The notes: generated from the sequence alone by a model not told the origin. Positions 42,357 to 51,694 are shown, counted from the stretch's first letter. The stretch is DNA of 64,000 nucleotides from Plantibacter auratus (GCF_050587365.1 NZ_JBOBFV010000001.1:1-64000); one strand, 5' to 3'. A program made the numbers and translations.

Positions 42357-43769
42357 TTATCGGACCGGGTTGACGACCGGTACTGCGCTCTCGTCGCGCC
42401 AGAGGGTCTCGATCGGGATCGACTGACCGAGGACGCGCTCCGCCGCGCGATGGCCGGAGTGGAATGCCGCCGTCACCGTCGCGGGGTCGTCGGTCCAGGT
42501 GGCCTCGCCTGCGAGGTGCACGACGCCGCCGACCGGGGTCGCGAGGGCGTCGTGGTCGCCCGTTGTCGAGCCGACGGTCATGTAGGCGTAGGACCCGCGG
42601 GAGAACGGGTCGTCCTGCCAGCGCGTGACGTGCACCTCCGTCGGCTCCTCGACGCGGTCGCCGTACAGGCGACGCAGTTGCTCCAGGTTCGACTCGACGA
42701 CGCGCGACTCGTCCCAGTCCCGGATCTCCACGGCCGTCGGGCCGGCGGCGAACGTGAGCAGCGTCGGTGATCCGTGCGCCGTCGTGAGGTCGTACCAGGA
42801 GTGCCATCGTCGACTCTCCGGTCCCTGCTGCCGGATGGCGTAGACGTCGTCGTCCCAGAATCGCCGCTCGAACCGGAGGAAGACCTTCTCGAACGCGTTC
42901 ATCCGCAACCGCGAGAGCGCGCCGGCGACCGGCTCCGGCAGCGGGGGATCGATCGTGAACTCCTCCGACTGCAGCACCCCGACCGGCACCGTCACCACCA
43001 CCGAGCCCGCGTGCAGCACCACTTCGCCCATCGGTCCCTGCGCGGTGACCTCGACGCCGTCCGCTGACCACCGCACATTCGTCACCACGTGCTCCAGGCG
43101 CACATCGAGCCCCTCGGCCAATCGCCGGGGGAGCACGTCGTACCCGTCGGGGAACACGACCTCGTCACCGTCGATCGCATCGTCGTCGAGCCCGTGGGCC
43201 GCGAGATCCTCGATCCACGCGCCGTACTGCTCCTCCGAACGATGCTCCAGGTACTCGCGGACCCGCTGCACCCGCTCGGCGTCCCAGCCCTGCAGCGCGA
43301 GCGCCGCTTCGGTCACGTCGCGGTAGGACGCGTCCGGCGCGGACTCGGCGACGACACTGAGCAGCGTCGCGTCGAGGGCATGGACTTCCTCGGCGAAGCC
43401 GCGAGCCTCGGCGTCCGACAGGCGCTCGCCGTCGGGACCGTAGTACGCGATCGGCCGGCTGTCCGGCTGGTAGCCGCCGACGGTGAACTCGACCGTCCGC
43501 ATCCCGAACGCGTCGGCCGCCGCGGCGACCGCACTGTCGTTCACCCCGTGCACCCACGATGCGCCGAGATCGGTCACCTGACCGTCGCGACGCTCGGTCG
43601 ACACCCGCCCGCCGACCCGGTCACGGGCCTCGACGACGACCACTGTTCGTCCGGCGGCCGCGAGGAGTCGTGCGGCGACGAGCCCGGCGACGCCGGCACC
43701 GACGACGACCGTGTCGAGGCGGGTGTCGGCTTCGGGCGTCTGCGCCGACGCCTCGTCCGACGCGCTCAT
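42357..43769 (-). CDS. FAD-dependent amine oxidase (polyamine/monoamine oxidase-like)
   Basis: 470 residues from the ATG at 43769. The dinucleotide motif VVVGAGVAGLVAARLLAAAG is followed by the GG-doublet VEARDRVGGRVST; LGASWVHG and the C-terminal VVHLAGEATWTDDPATVTAA, AFHSGHRAAERVLG complete the flavin-containing amine oxidase signature. It oxidises a primary, secondary or polyamine to aldehyde, ammonia/amine and H2O2. It overlaps the RibD-like gene by 4 bases; a glutathione peroxidase gene, which could remove H2O2, is divergent upstream. Confidence 0.9.
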   Translation of the reverse strand: MSASDEASAQTPEADTRLDTVVVGAGVAGLVAARLLAAAGRTVVVVEARDRVGGRVSTERRDGQVTDLGASWVHGVNDSAVAAAADAFGMRTVEFTVGGYQPDSRPIAYYGPDGERLSDAEARGFAEEVHALDATLLSVVAESAPDASYRDVTEAALALQGWDAERVQRVREYLEHRSEEQYGAWIEDLAAHGLDDDAIDGDEVVFPDGYDVLPRRLAEGLDVRLEHVVTNVRWSADGVEVTAQGPMGEVVLHAGSVVVTVPVGVLQSEEFTIDPPLPEPVAGALSRLRMNAFEKVFLRFERRFWDDDVYAIRQQGPESRRWHSWYDLTTAHGSPTLLTFAAGPTAVEIRDWDESRVVESNLEQLRRLYGDRVEEPTEVHVTRWQDDPFSRGSYAYMTVGSTTGDHDALATPVGGVVHLAGEATWTDDPATVTAAFHSGHRAAERVLGQSIPIETLWRDESAVPVVNPVR

Positions 43770-44392
43770 CGCGGGTCGCCCATGTCGCCGGTGGCCGGTG
43801 TGCCGTCGACCCGTTCGTAGCGAAGGTGGACGGTCCCTGCGGGGGAGGTGGTCGCCGGGCCGAGCAGGCGCAGCGAGGACGGCACGGTGCCGGTGGCGAA
43901 GACGCGCTTCCCGGTGCCGAGCGTGATCGGGTACACCCAGAGGTTCAGCTGATCGAAGAGTGCGTCGGCGAGCAGGGTCTGCACGAGGTCGAGGCTGCCG
44001 ATGACGTGGATCTGCGAGTGACGCTCGCGCAGTGATCGAACGGCCTCCGGGAGGTCCGATCCGAGTTGCGTCGAGTTCGCCCACCCCAGCTCCCTCGGCT
44101 CGCGTGACGCGACGTACTTCGGCAGTCGGTTGAAGAGCCTGGCGATGCCGTCGTCCTGGCCACCCTCCTGGTGCGGCCAGTATCCGGCGAAGATGTCGTA
44201 GGTCCGGCGCCCGAGCAGGAGGGCGTCCATGCCCACCATGCCGGCATCGATCTGCTCACCGTCGACCTCGTCGATGAGCGGCGCCTGCCAGCCACCGAAC
44301 GCGAACCCGTCACTGGGGTCCTCCTCCGGCCCACCGGGCGCCTGAGCGACGCCGTCGAGGGTCATGAAGAGGTCGATGTGGATGCGTCCCAT
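43766..44392 (-). CDS. RibD/dihydrofolate reductase-like protein
   Basis: 208 residues from the ATG at 44392. RibD C-terminal (DHFR-like) fold: IHIDLFMTLDGVAQAPGGPE, LLLGRRTYDIFAGYWP, IHVIGSLDLVQTLLADALFD and LNLWVYPITLGTGKRVF. Stand-alone members use NADPH; their substrates are mostly unknown and some have weak dihydrofolate reductase activity. The stop overlaps the amine oxidase start by 4 bases, so the two enzymes are made together. Confidence 0.9.
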   Translation of the reverse strand: MGRIHIDLFMTLDGVAQAPGGPEEDPSDGFAFGGWQAPLIDEVDGEQIDAGMVGMDALLLGRRTYDIFAGYWPHQEGGQDDGIARLFNRLPKYVASREPRELGWANSTQLGSDLPEAVRSLRERHSQIHVIGSLDLVQTLLADALFDQLNLWVYPITLGTGKRVFATGTVPSSLRLLGPATTSPAGTVHLRYERVDGTPATGDMGDPR

Positions 44393-44500
44393 GTCCTGCT
44401 CCGATCTGCTGCACTCACGATCCACCGGCGGGCAGGCGGTGTCAACGGCTGTCGGCTGGGAACGCCCTGCCGAAAGGGCGCCGGCCGTGTCCAGGGCGAG

Positions 44501-44506
44501 TAGCGT
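44501..44506 (+). promoter_or_regulatory. Putative -10 box of the glutathione peroxidase gene
   Basis: TAGCGT, with a leader of about 65 bases before the ATG at 44578. Confidence 0.35.
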
Positions 44507-44577
44507 TCGGAGTGGATCCGCTTGCGCACAACGGTGCTCGAGCAGGACGTCGTTCGACAGATGAGAGGCATCACACC

Positions 44578-45063
44578 ATGACCGATCTGGACACCATCCC
44601 CGTCACCACCCTCGACGGCCGGGACACCACCCTCGCGGAGTGGGACGGGAAGGCCAAACTCGTGGTCAACGTCGCGAGCCGCTGCGGCCTCGCGCCGCAG
44701 TACGAGAAGCTCGAGGCGCTCCAGAAGGAGTACGCCGACCGCGGCTTCACGGTGATCGGGTTCCCGAGCAACCAGTTCCTGCAGGAGCTCGGCGACAACG
44801 AGAAGATCGCCGAGTACTGCTCAGCCACCTGGGGCGTCACGTTCCCGATGATGGACAAGGTGAAGGTCAACGGCCGCAACCGGCACCCGCTCTACCAGGA
44901 GCTCGTGAAGACCGCCGACGCGAACGGCAAGGCCGGCAACGTCAAGTGGAACTTCGAGAAGTTCCTCATCGCGCCCGACGGCACCGTGCACCGCTTCCGT
45001 CCGACGACCGAGCCGGACGCCCCCGAGGTCATCGCCGCGATCGAGGAGAGCCTTCCCGCGTGA
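44578..45063 (+). CDS. Glutathione peroxidase-family thiol peroxidase
   Basis: 161 residues from the ATG at 44578. The peroxidatic Cys36 (VASRCGLAPQ), Gln66 (FPSNQF), Trp124 and Asn125 (VKWNFEKF) form the catalytic tetrad; Cys81 (AEYCSATWG) is in the resolving position. The usual FPCNQF Cys is Ser here. With Cys instead of Sec and a resolving Cys, it probably uses thioredoxin or a mycothiol-linked system, since actinobacteria lack glutathione. It removes H2O2 and lipid hydroperoxides. Confidence 0.92.
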   Translation: MTDLDTIPVTTLDGRDTTLAEWDGKAKLVVNVASRCGLAPQYEKLEALQKEYADRGFTVIGFPSNQFLQELGDNEKIAEYCSATWGVTFPMMDKVKVNGRNRHPLYQELVKTADANGKAGNVKWNFEKFLIAPDGTVHRFRPTTEPDAPEVIAAIEESLPA

Positions 45064-45080
45064 CGCCGGGACGGTCGAGC

Positions 45081-45111
45081 GCGCTCACCGGTAGGTGACT
45101 CCGGTGAGCGC
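45081..45111. terminator. Bidirectional terminator between peroxidase and SDR genes
   Basis: GCGCTCACCGG and CCGGTGAGCGC form a perfect 11-bp stem with a 9-base loop. The structure includes the stop codon of the convergent SDR gene. Confidence 0.6.
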
Positions 45112-45957
45112 TTCGGCCGTCGTCCAGAGCTCGGCGGCGACGTGCTCGTCGCGGGCCGCCGAGGTTCGGCCGACGGGCTTCGGGCCGCCGCGCATCTCGC
45201 CGAAGCCGCTCGGACCGTAGTAGCCGCCGGGCTCGACATCGGGCGACGTCGCCGCGTAGAGCGTCGGAAGCGCACCCATCTCCGCGCTCTGGCCGAGAAG
45301 CCGGGTTCCCCAGGCGAGGAGCGGACCCTGCGCGGACTCGGTGTGGGACTGGAGTTCGGTCGACGCGAAGCCGGGGTGTGCGGCCACGGACAGCACCGAG
45401 GAACCCTCCGCCGTGAGGCGTCGCTGCAGTTCGGCCGAGAACATGAGGTCGGCGAGCTTCGACTGGCCGTAGGCGGACCAGCGCCGATACGTGCGGTTGC
45501 GCCAGTTGAGATCGACCAGGTCGATCTTGCCGGCGCGGTGCGCAGCACTCGACAGCGTCACGACCCGCGTGGTGATGCGGTCGATCAGGAGGCCGGTGAG
45601 GGCGAAGGGCCCGAGGAAGTTCGTGCCGATCTGCATCTCGAAGCCGTCGGCCGTCCGTCGTTCGGGAACCGCCATGACGCCGGCGTTGTTCACCAGCACG
45701 TCGACCCGCTCGACGCCGTCGGCGAATCGACGGACGGACGCCAGGTCGGCGAGATCCAGCTGCCGCACCTCGACGTCGCCGGTCATCGCCGCCGCAGCCC
45801 GCGCGCCCTTCTCCGTGTCGCGGCAGGCGAGGATCACGGCGGCACCGTGGGCGGCGAGCTCGCGGGCCGTGACCGCGCCGATCCCGCTGTTCGCGCCGGT
45901 CACGATCGCGACGCGGCCGTGCTGATCGGGGATGTCTGCTGCGGTCCAGGGGCTCAT
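45085..45957 (-). CDS. Short-chain dehydrogenase/reductase
   Basis: 290 residues. VAIVTGANSGIGAVTARELA (~16-35) binds NADP; VDVLVNNAGVMAVPERR, the catalytic Ser region TLSSAAHRAG and the Tyr-x3-Lys motif YGQSKLADLMF are complete. It belongs to the retinol-dehydrogenase-like group, as does the SDR at 39183. The substrate is unknown. It starts 103 bases from the divergent PadR gene and is a natural target for it. Confidence 0.92.
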   Translation of the reverse strand: MSPWTAADIPDQHGRVAIVTGANSGIGAVTARELAAHGAAVILACRDTEKGARAAAAMTGDVEVRQLDLADLASVRRFADGVERVDVLVNNAGVMAVPERRTADGFEMQIGTNFLGPFALTGLLIDRITTRVVTLSSAAHRAGKIDLVDLNWRNRTYRRWSAYGQSKLADLMFSAELQRRLTAEGSSVLSVAAHPGFASTELQSHTESAQGPLLAWGTRLLGQSAEMGALPTLYAATSPDVEPGGYYGPSGFGEMRGGPKPVGRTSAARDEHVAAELWTTAEALTGVTYR

Positions 45958-45995
45958 GAGGGCGACGTTACGCCATCACGATCCTCCGATTACAC

Positions 45996-46039
45996 ATATC
46001 GTTCACAGCTTCACCGATATATCGTTGAGCATCGTTCAC
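45996..46039. promoter_or_regulatory. Probable PadR operator region
   Basis: The perfect palindrome CGATATATCG (46015-46024) is flanked by two copies of ATCGTTCAC (45998-46006 and 46031-46039), between the divergent SDR and PadR genes. Alternating AT cores of this type are common in PadR operators. Confidence 0.5.
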
Positions 46040-46060
46040 GGACTACGAAGGAGAGCAATC

Positions 46061-46648
46061 ATGGGTGGATTCCCAAGCGGTGGCGCAGGATTCGGTGGCG
46101 CAGGGTTCGGTAACGGCGGAGGCTTCGGCAACGGAGCCGGCTTCGGGACCGACGGCATGTGGCAGATGATGGAGCAGCTGCGTTCGAAGTTCGAGAAGAG
46201 CGCCGGCTCGCGCGTCGGCCGCGGCGACGTCCGCTCAGCCGTGCTGGCCCTCCTGGCCGAGCAGCCGATGCACGGCTACCAGATCATCCGCGAGATCGAA
46301 GAGCGCAGCGGCGGCTCCTGGAAGCCCAGCGCAGGCTCGGTCTACCCGACGCTGCAGCTCCTGTCCGACGAGGGCATCATCACGGCCGAGGAGTCGGGCG
46401 GACGCAAGACCTACGCACTGACCGAGGCCGGTCGCGACGAGGTCGCCGAGTCCGGCGCATCTGCTCCGTGGCAGAACGCCGAGTCGTCCGAGCACCCCGG
46501 CTTCACCGCCCTGCCGAAGGCCGGCGTCGAGCTGGCCCAGGCCGCAGCCCAGGTCGGCCGCACCGGAACGCCCGAGCAGGTCCAGCAGGCCGTCACCATC
46601 CTCGACGACGCTCGCAAGCGCCTCTACGCGATCCTCGCCCAGGACTGA
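46061..46648 (+). CDS. PadR family transcriptional regulator
   Basis: 195 residues from the ATG at 46061 with AAGGAGAG upstream. A glycine-rich, repetitive N-terminus (~1-32: GGAGFGGAGFGNGGGF) is followed by the PadR winged helix: VLALLAEQPMHGYQIIREIE, GSWKPSAGSVYPTLQLLSDE, GIITAEESGGRKTYALTEAG. The C-terminus is helical and dimerising. The Gly-rich tail is found in many actinobacterial PadR proteins and has no known role. It probably regulates itself and the divergent SDR. Confidence 0.92.
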   Translation: MGGFPSGGAGFGGAGFGNGGGFGNGAGFGTDGMWQMMEQLRSKFEKSAGSRVGRGDVRSAVLALLAEQPMHGYQIIREIEERSGGSWKPSAGSVYPTLQLLSDEGIITAEESGGRKTYALTEAGRDEVAESGASAPWQNAESSEHPGFTALPKAGVELAQAAAQVGRTGTPEQVQQAVTILDDARKRLYAILAQD

Positions 46649-46652
46649 CCGA

Positions 46653-48413
46653 GTGTCGTCGACCGGCGGGACGCCCAGCGACTCGGCGTCCCGTTTCGGC
46701 GAGCTCCCCATGAGCGGGCGGGCCGGCGTTCCTGCCGGTCCGCCCGCTCACGGGCGTGCCCGGTACCGTCGCATCCTCCGCTTCGCGAGCTGGCACCTGG
46801 CCGCCGCCTGGTGGTTCGAGATCGTCCTGCCGCGATTCGGGCTCATCAAGCTGACGGAGCGGACCCGCACGCGCCGCATGCAGAAGTTCGCACGACGGTT
46901 CCACGTGCTCGCCGTCGACCTCGGCGGCCTCATGATCAAGGTCGGCCAGTTCATGTCGTCGCGCCTCGACGTGCTCCCGCCGGAGATCACGAAGGAGCTC
47001 GAAGGCCTGCAGGACGAAGTCCCGCCCGTCGCCTTCCCTCGCATCCGCGCGCTCGCCGAGTCGGAACTCCGTGTCCCGCTCTCGCAGGTCTTCGCCGGCA
47101 TCGACGAACGCCCCGTCGCAGCGGCCTCCCTGGGCCAGGCGCACCGCGCCCTGCTCGCTCCGGCGCTCGCCGCCGACACCGGGCTCGACGCCGTCGTGCT
47201 CAAGGTCCAGCGGCCGGGTATCGACGAGATCGTCACCGTCGACCTCGCCGCCCTGCGCAAGGTGGGCGGCTGGTTGCGCCGCGTCCGGCTCGTCTCCGAC
47301 CGCGTCGACATGCCCGCACTCGTCGAGGAGTTCGCCGCGACGAGCCTCGAGGAGATCGACTACCTCCATGAGGCCGCGAGTTCCGAGCGGTTCGCCGCCG
47401 ACTTCGCCGGCGACGACCGCGTCTCCGTGCCCGCGGTGGTCTGGGAGCGCACGACCCAGCGCGTCCTGACACTCGAAGACGTCACCGCCATCAAGATCAC
47501 CGACGCGGACGCCCTGAGCGCCGCAGGCATCGATCCCGTCGACGTGGCACCCGTGTTCGCGGCCGTCATGTTCGACCAGCTCTTCACCAACGGGTTCTTC
47601 CACGCCGACCCGCACCCCGGCAACATCTTCGTGACTCCCGTCGAGGCTGCCCCGGGCGAGCGGCCCTGGAAACTGACCTTCATCGACTTCGGGATGATGG
47701 GTGAGGTCCCGCCGACCACGAGGCGCGGCCTCCGGAAGCTGCTCATCGCCGCCGCATCGCGCGACGGCAAGGGCCTCGTCGACGCGATCCGCGACCTCGG
47801 CGTCCTCCTGCCCTCGGCCGACACGACCGAGCTCGAGCGGGCCATGACCGCGCTGTTCGGACGCTTCGGCGGCATGGGGTTCGCGGAACTGCGCGACGTC
47901 GACCCGAAGGAGTTCCGCGACTTCGGCAACCAGTTCAGCGAGGTCATCCGCACGCTGCCGTTCCAGCTCCCCGAGAACTTCCTGCTCATCATCCGCGCGA
48001 TCTCGCTCACCTCCGGTGTCTGCAGCGCCCTCGACCCCGAGTTCAACCTCTGGGACTCCGTCGAGCCCTACGCCGCGCAGCTGCTCCGTGACGAACGCGG
48101 CAACGTCGTCCAGGACCTCGGTCGCGAGGCACTCGACATCGCCACAGTCGCCGTCCGCCTGCCGAAGCGTCTCGACGCGGTCATCACGCGGGTGGAAGCC
48201 GGCACCGTCGCGACCACCAACCCGAGACTGGAACAGCGGATCGCGCGGCTCGACCGCACGACGGGCCGGGTCGTCTCGGCCGTGCTGTTCGCCGCGCTGC
48301 TCGTCGCGGGTGCCGTCCTCCGTGCCGACGACGCGGTGCTCGGCACCGTCTTCATGGTGGTCTCCGTCGTGCCACTCCTCCATGCACTGTTCTCGGGGCG
48401 CCGCGGGCGCTGA
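46653..48413 (+). CDS. ABC1/AarF/UbiB family atypical kinase
   Basis: 586 residues. The KxGQ motif (MIKVGQFMSSRLDVLP), the Ala-rich loop AAASLGQAHRALL, KVQRPG, HADPHPGNIF and the DFG motif in FIDFGMMGEV define the ABC1 kinase/ATPase family, which supports isoprenoid quinone synthesis in other bacteria. Two C-terminal membrane helices (~535-580) anchor it. In an actinobacterium with menaquinone its role is uncertain. The GTG at 46653 is 4 bases after the PadR stop; ATG 46710 is an alternative. Confidence 0.9.
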   Translation: MSSTGGTPSDSASRFGELPMSGRAGVPAGPPAHGRARYRRILRFASWHLAAAWWFEIVLPRFGLIKLTERTRTRRMQKFARRFHVLAVDLGGLMIKVGQFMSSRLDVLPPEITKELEGLQDEVPPVAFPRIRALAESELRVPLSQVFAGIDERPVAAASLGQAHRALLAPALAADTGLDAVVLKVQRPGIDEIVTVDLAALRKVGGWLRRVRLVSDRVDMPALVEEFAATSLEEIDYLHEAASSERFAADFAGDDRVSVPAVVWERTTQRVLTLEDVTAIKITDADALSAAGIDPVDVAPVFAAVMFDQLFTNGFFHADPHPGNIFVTPVEAAPGERPWKLTFIDFGMMGEVPPTTRRGLRKLLIAAASRDGKGLVDAIRDLGVLLPSADTTELERAMTALFGRFGGMGFAELRDVDPKEFRDFGNQFSEVIRTLPFQLPENFLLIIRAISLTSGVCSALDPEFNLWDSVEPYAAQLLRDERGNVVQDLGREALDIATVAVRLPKRLDAVITRVEAGTVATTNPRLEQRIARLDRTTGRVVSAVLFAALLVAGAVLRADDAVLGTVFMVVSVVPLLHALFSGRRGR

Positions 48414-48501
48414 CCCCGGCGAGGGGCCGTCGCCACGGCACACTCCTGACGCGAAAACCTGGATCAACGGTCCATAGGCCGGTCCCCGGCGCTCCAGCAC
48501 A

Positions 48502-48524
48502 CTTGCCTGAATCGATCGGGCAAG
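48502..48524 (+). promoter_or_regulatory. Stem-loop upstream of the sarcosine-oxidase-like gene
   Basis: CTTGCCTGA and TCGGGCAAG pair along 9 bp (one G-U) around ATCGA, 19 bases before the ATG at 48544. It could be an operator or a leader hairpin. Confidence 0.3.
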
Positions 48525-48543
48525 CACGAGGGAGCACCACCGG

Positions 48544-49704
48544 ATGGAATCGTTCGACGTCGCGGTTGTCGGCATGGGGGCCCTCGGCAGTGCCGCCGCC
48601 TACCACCTCGCCCGTCGGGGCGCGAAGGTCGTCGCCTTCGAGCAGTTCGAACTCGGGCACGTCCGTGGTGCCTCACACGACACGTCGCGGATCGTCCGGA
48701 CGTCGTACGGCGCACCGCAGTACGTGCGTCTCGCGCAGTCGGCGTACCGCGACTGGGCTGACCTCGAGCAGGAGTCGGGCGAACGGTTGCTCACCATCAC
48801 CGGCGGTGTCATCTTCCTGCCGGTCGACGGACCCTACTCGGCCACCGACTTCACCGCAGCGCTCGAGGAGTGCGGCGTGCCGCACGAACTGCTGACGCCG
48901 GCCGAGGTGCAGGCGCGGTGGCCGCTGTTCCGGATCCCCGAGAACGTCGAGACCGTCTACACCGCCGACACCGGCATCGCCCACGCGGCGCGCACCGTCG
49001 CGACGCTGCAGCTCCGTGCTCGAGCACTCGGGGCGGACATCCGCGACCGCACCCGGGTCGACGCGCTGACCCCCGACGGCGCCGGCGTCGTGGTGCAGAC
49101 CTCCAGCGGCCCGGTGCGTGCCGGCAAGGTCGTCCTGGCCGCCGATGCCTGGGCCAACGAGCTGCTCGAACCCCTCGGCGCGGCGATCCCACTCGACGTC
49201 ATGCAGGAGCAGGTCACCTACTTCCGCCCGGCCGACGCCGAGCAGCTCGATCGCGAGCGGTTCCCGGTGTGGATCTGGGAGGACGAGGAGTGCTACTACG
49301 GCTTCCCGACCTTCGGGGAACCGACGGTGAAGGCCGCACGCGACGTCTCGGAGAACCGCATGTCGCCGGCGGAGCGCACCTTCGTCCCGTCGCCGGACCT
49401 CACCGGGCAGCTGGCCGGCTTCATGGCGGACCTCGTGCCGGCGTCGGGCCCGGAGCTCCGCACGGTGACCTGTCAGTACGCGCTCACCCCGGACCGGAGC
49501 TTCGTCCTCGGCCCGCTCGAGGAGCACCCGGACGTCATCGTCGCCCTCGCCGCCGGTCACGGCTTCAAGTTCACGCCGGCCTTCGGACGCATCCTCGCGG
49601 AACTCGCGCTCGACGGGGAGACGAGCGACGACATCGCGAGCTTCGCCCCGTCCCACGCCCGCAGCGCCGACCGCGTTTCACCGATGCCGACCTCCGCGAG
49701 CTGA
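48544..49704 (+). CDS. Monomeric sarcosine oxidase/N-methyltryptophan oxidase-like
   Basis: 386 residues. FAD motif VAVVGMGALGSAAAYHLARR (~6-25), then FELGHVRGASHDTSRIVRTS, diagnostic of the MSOX/MTOX family. Cys310 (VTCQYALTPDRSF) is in the position of the Cys that binds FAD covalently, and GHGFKFTPAFGRILAEL ends the domain. The enzyme demethylates an N-methyl amino acid, giving formaldehyde and H2O2; which one cannot be told. It stands alone, convergent with the PucR-like gene. Confidence 0.92.
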   Translation: MESFDVAVVGMGALGSAAAYHLARRGAKVVAFEQFELGHVRGASHDTSRIVRTSYGAPQYVRLAQSAYRDWADLEQESGERLLTITGGVIFLPVDGPYSATDFTAALEECGVPHELLTPAEVQARWPLFRIPENVETVYTADTGIAHAARTVATLQLRARALGADIRDRTRVDALTPDGAGVVVQTSSGPVRAGKVVLAADAWANELLEPLGAAIPLDVMQEQVTYFRPADAEQLDRERFPVWIWEDEECYYGFPTFGEPTVKAARDVSENRMSPAERTFVPSPDLTGQLAGFMADLVPASGPELRTVTCQYALTPDRSFVLGPLEEHPDVIVALAAGHGFKFTPAFGRILAELALDGETSDDIASFAPSHARSADRVSPMPTSAS

Positions 49705-49746
49705 TCCGGAGCTCGGCGTGGAGCGGGCCGGTCCGAGTGCTGCAGG

Positions 49747-51570
49747 TTACCGTCCGGCCTGCAACTGCTCGCGGAGCTCGTCGAGGCGGACGGCGATGCC
49801 GAGCCGGAACATGCGCTCGTCCTCGCGCCAGGAGGCTCCGAGGACCTGGTCGAGCCGGTCGAGCCGCTGCAGGATCGTGTTCGTGTGGAAGTTCAGGGCG
49901 CGCGCCGTGCGGGTGGGGCTCGCGTTGTTCCGCACGAACGCGCGCAGCGTCCCGAGCAGGTCGGCGTTCCGCTCGGCGTCGTAGCGCCGGACGAGTCCGA
50001 TGGTGTCGCGCAGGAAGTCGGCGAGCGCCCGCGCATCGGTGTCGAAGATCGCGGAATAGGGCAGGAAGTCGTCGGTCGATGCGGTGAGGTCCGAGAGTTC
50101 CAGTGCGGCGATGAGTCTGGCGGTGCGCATCGCGCTGGTGAACGCGGAGGTGAGGGCGTCGGCTGCGGTGCGGGGCACGACGGCGACGACGGGTTGCTGG
50201 ATGCTGCCGGCGACGTGTCGGCGGACGGCGTCGGCGTCGAGCGGCTGACGGCCGGAGGCGTGTGCGGCGACGACGTACCCGCGGTACTCGCCGACGAGCG
50301 CATGGTCGTCGAGTCGGCGGCTGAGCGCTCGGGCGGCGGTGGTCTGCTGGTCTCCGGGGACGGCGAGGAGGAGTAGGGAGTCGAGTTCGTGCAGGTCGAT
50401 GCCGAGGCGCCTGGCGCGTCGTTCGACGTCGGATCGGCGTTCGGGCACGTCGTCGAGGAGGTCGGCGATGAGTTCGCTGCGGACTCGGTGGTCGGCGCCC
50501 GAGGCCGCCTCCTGCTGCAGTTCGAGGAGTGCCGCGACCTGCGCCGCGCGTTCGACGGTGCGGAGGTCCACGGCGCCGAGCTCGAAGTCGCCGTCACCGA
50601 GGATGAGGGCACCGAAGTGCTGGCTGCCGGCGGACAGGGCGGCGACCGCTCCGACACCGCCGCTCGCGACCAGGACGCAGTGGCCCGAGCGACGGCTGTC
50701 GGTGATGGCCGCGCGTGTGACGTCGTCGAGGTCGAGCATGCCGGGGGAGAGCGGGAGCCCGGCTGCCGCGATCACCCGGTCCTGCGCGTCGGTCACGGCG
50801 ACCGCACGGCCGAGTGCCGTCGCGAGCGTGTCCGCGACGGGTGCGAATCCGCCCCCGGCGAGGACCGCCTGGACGAGTTCCTGGTGGACGGTGCTCGCCC
50901 GATCGCGTTCGACGAGGTGGGCGGTGAGGTCCGCGAGGTTCCGTCGGCTGGCGTCCTCGGAGTCCTGCAGGTCGCGGAGGGTCTGCGTGGTCTGGAGGAT
51001 CACCGAGGCGTGGTCCGCGAGCGCCGCCAGGAGCGCGACCTCGTCGGGGGAGAAGTCCTTCCGGTCGCGGTTGCCGACGAAGAGGACGCCGAGGACGTCG
51101 TCGCTCGTGAGCATCGGCACGCCGAGCAGGGAGACGAGCCCCTCCGCTGCGACCGCGTCGTCGATGCCGCGCTCGTGTCGATCGGTCGAGTAGTCGGAGT
51201 AGTCCGCGACCCACTGGGCCGTGCGCGATTCGACGACGACGCTCGCGAGCCCGCGCCCGGGAGGGACGCGGAGCGTCTGGAACGACGGACTGACCGAGCC
51301 ACTCGTCTCGCGGACCCGCAACTCGTGGGTGACCGGGTCGAACTCGGACAGGTAAGCCAGATCGACGCCCATCATCTGGTGGGCGCGCTGGACGAGTCTG
51401 GCGAGCACGGCGTCGCTGTCGCGGAGCTCGGCCAGTTCGCGGGCGCTCGAGAACAGGGCTGAGAGCTCGTGCTCGCGGCGTCGCAGCCGGATCAGCTCCC
51501 GCTCGGTGTCGTGGACGGGTTCGGCGTCGACGAGGTCGGTGGCCGTTCGCACGTCGGCAGGCTCTCGCAT
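49747..51570 (-). CDS. GAF-PucR/CdaR-type transcriptional regulator
   Basis: 607 residues from the ATG at 51570. A GAF domain (~45-200: VLARLVQRAHQMMGVDLAYL, VPMLTSDDVLGVLFVGNRDR) precedes a middle domain and a C-terminal PucR-type HTH_30 (~540-600: LLGTLRAFVRNNASPTRTAR, ALNFHTNTILQRLDRLDQVL). Such regulators activate catabolic operons in response to a small ligand bound by the GAF domain. It is divergent from the HMG-CoA reductase operon, 184 bases away, and is the obvious regulator of it. Confidence 0.92.
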   Translation of the reverse strand: MREPADVRTATDLVDAEPVHDTERELIRLRRREHELSALFSSARELAELRDSDAVLARLVQRAHQMMGVDLAYLSEFDPVTHELRVRETSGSVSPSFQTLRVPPGRGLASVVVESRTAQWVADYSDYSTDRHERGIDDAVAAEGLVSLLGVPMLTSDDVLGVLFVGNRDRKDFSPDEVALLAALADHASVILQTTQTLRDLQDSEDASRRNLADLTAHLVERDRASTVHQELVQAVLAGGGFAPVADTLATALGRAVAVTDAQDRVIAAAGLPLSPGMLDLDDVTRAAITDSRRSGHCVLVASGGVGAVAALSAGSQHFGALILGDGDFELGAVDLRTVERAAQVAALLELQQEAASGADHRVRSELIADLLDDVPERRSDVERRARRLGIDLHELDSLLLLAVPGDQQTTAARALSRRLDDHALVGEYRGYVVAAHASGRQPLDADAVRRHVAGSIQQPVVAVVPRTAADALTSAFTSAMRTARLIAALELSDLTASTDDFLPYSAIFDTDARALADFLRDTIGLVRRYDAERNADLLGTLRAFVRNNASPTRTARALNFHTNTILQRLDRLDQVLGASWREDERMFRLGIAVRLDELREQLQAGR

Positions 51571-51630
51571 CGGGTCTCCTGACTGGTCCCTCAGGAGTCT
51601 AAAGCGACGGCCGGTCCAGCGGGGTGTGGG

Positions 51631-51685
51631 ATCCACCCACACGATCGCCGATCCGCTGAGTCATCCACCCATCGTCGTCGACGAT
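51631..51685. promoter_or_regulatory. Operator-like repeats before the mevalonate operon
   Basis: ATCCACCCA occurs at 51631-51639 and 51662-51670, about three helical turns apart. An inverted repeat ATCGTC-GTC-GACGAT follows at 51671-51685, just above the -10 box. Spacing and place suit activator binding by the divergent PucR-like protein. Confidence 0.4.
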
Positions 51686-51694
51686 CACCGCTCC

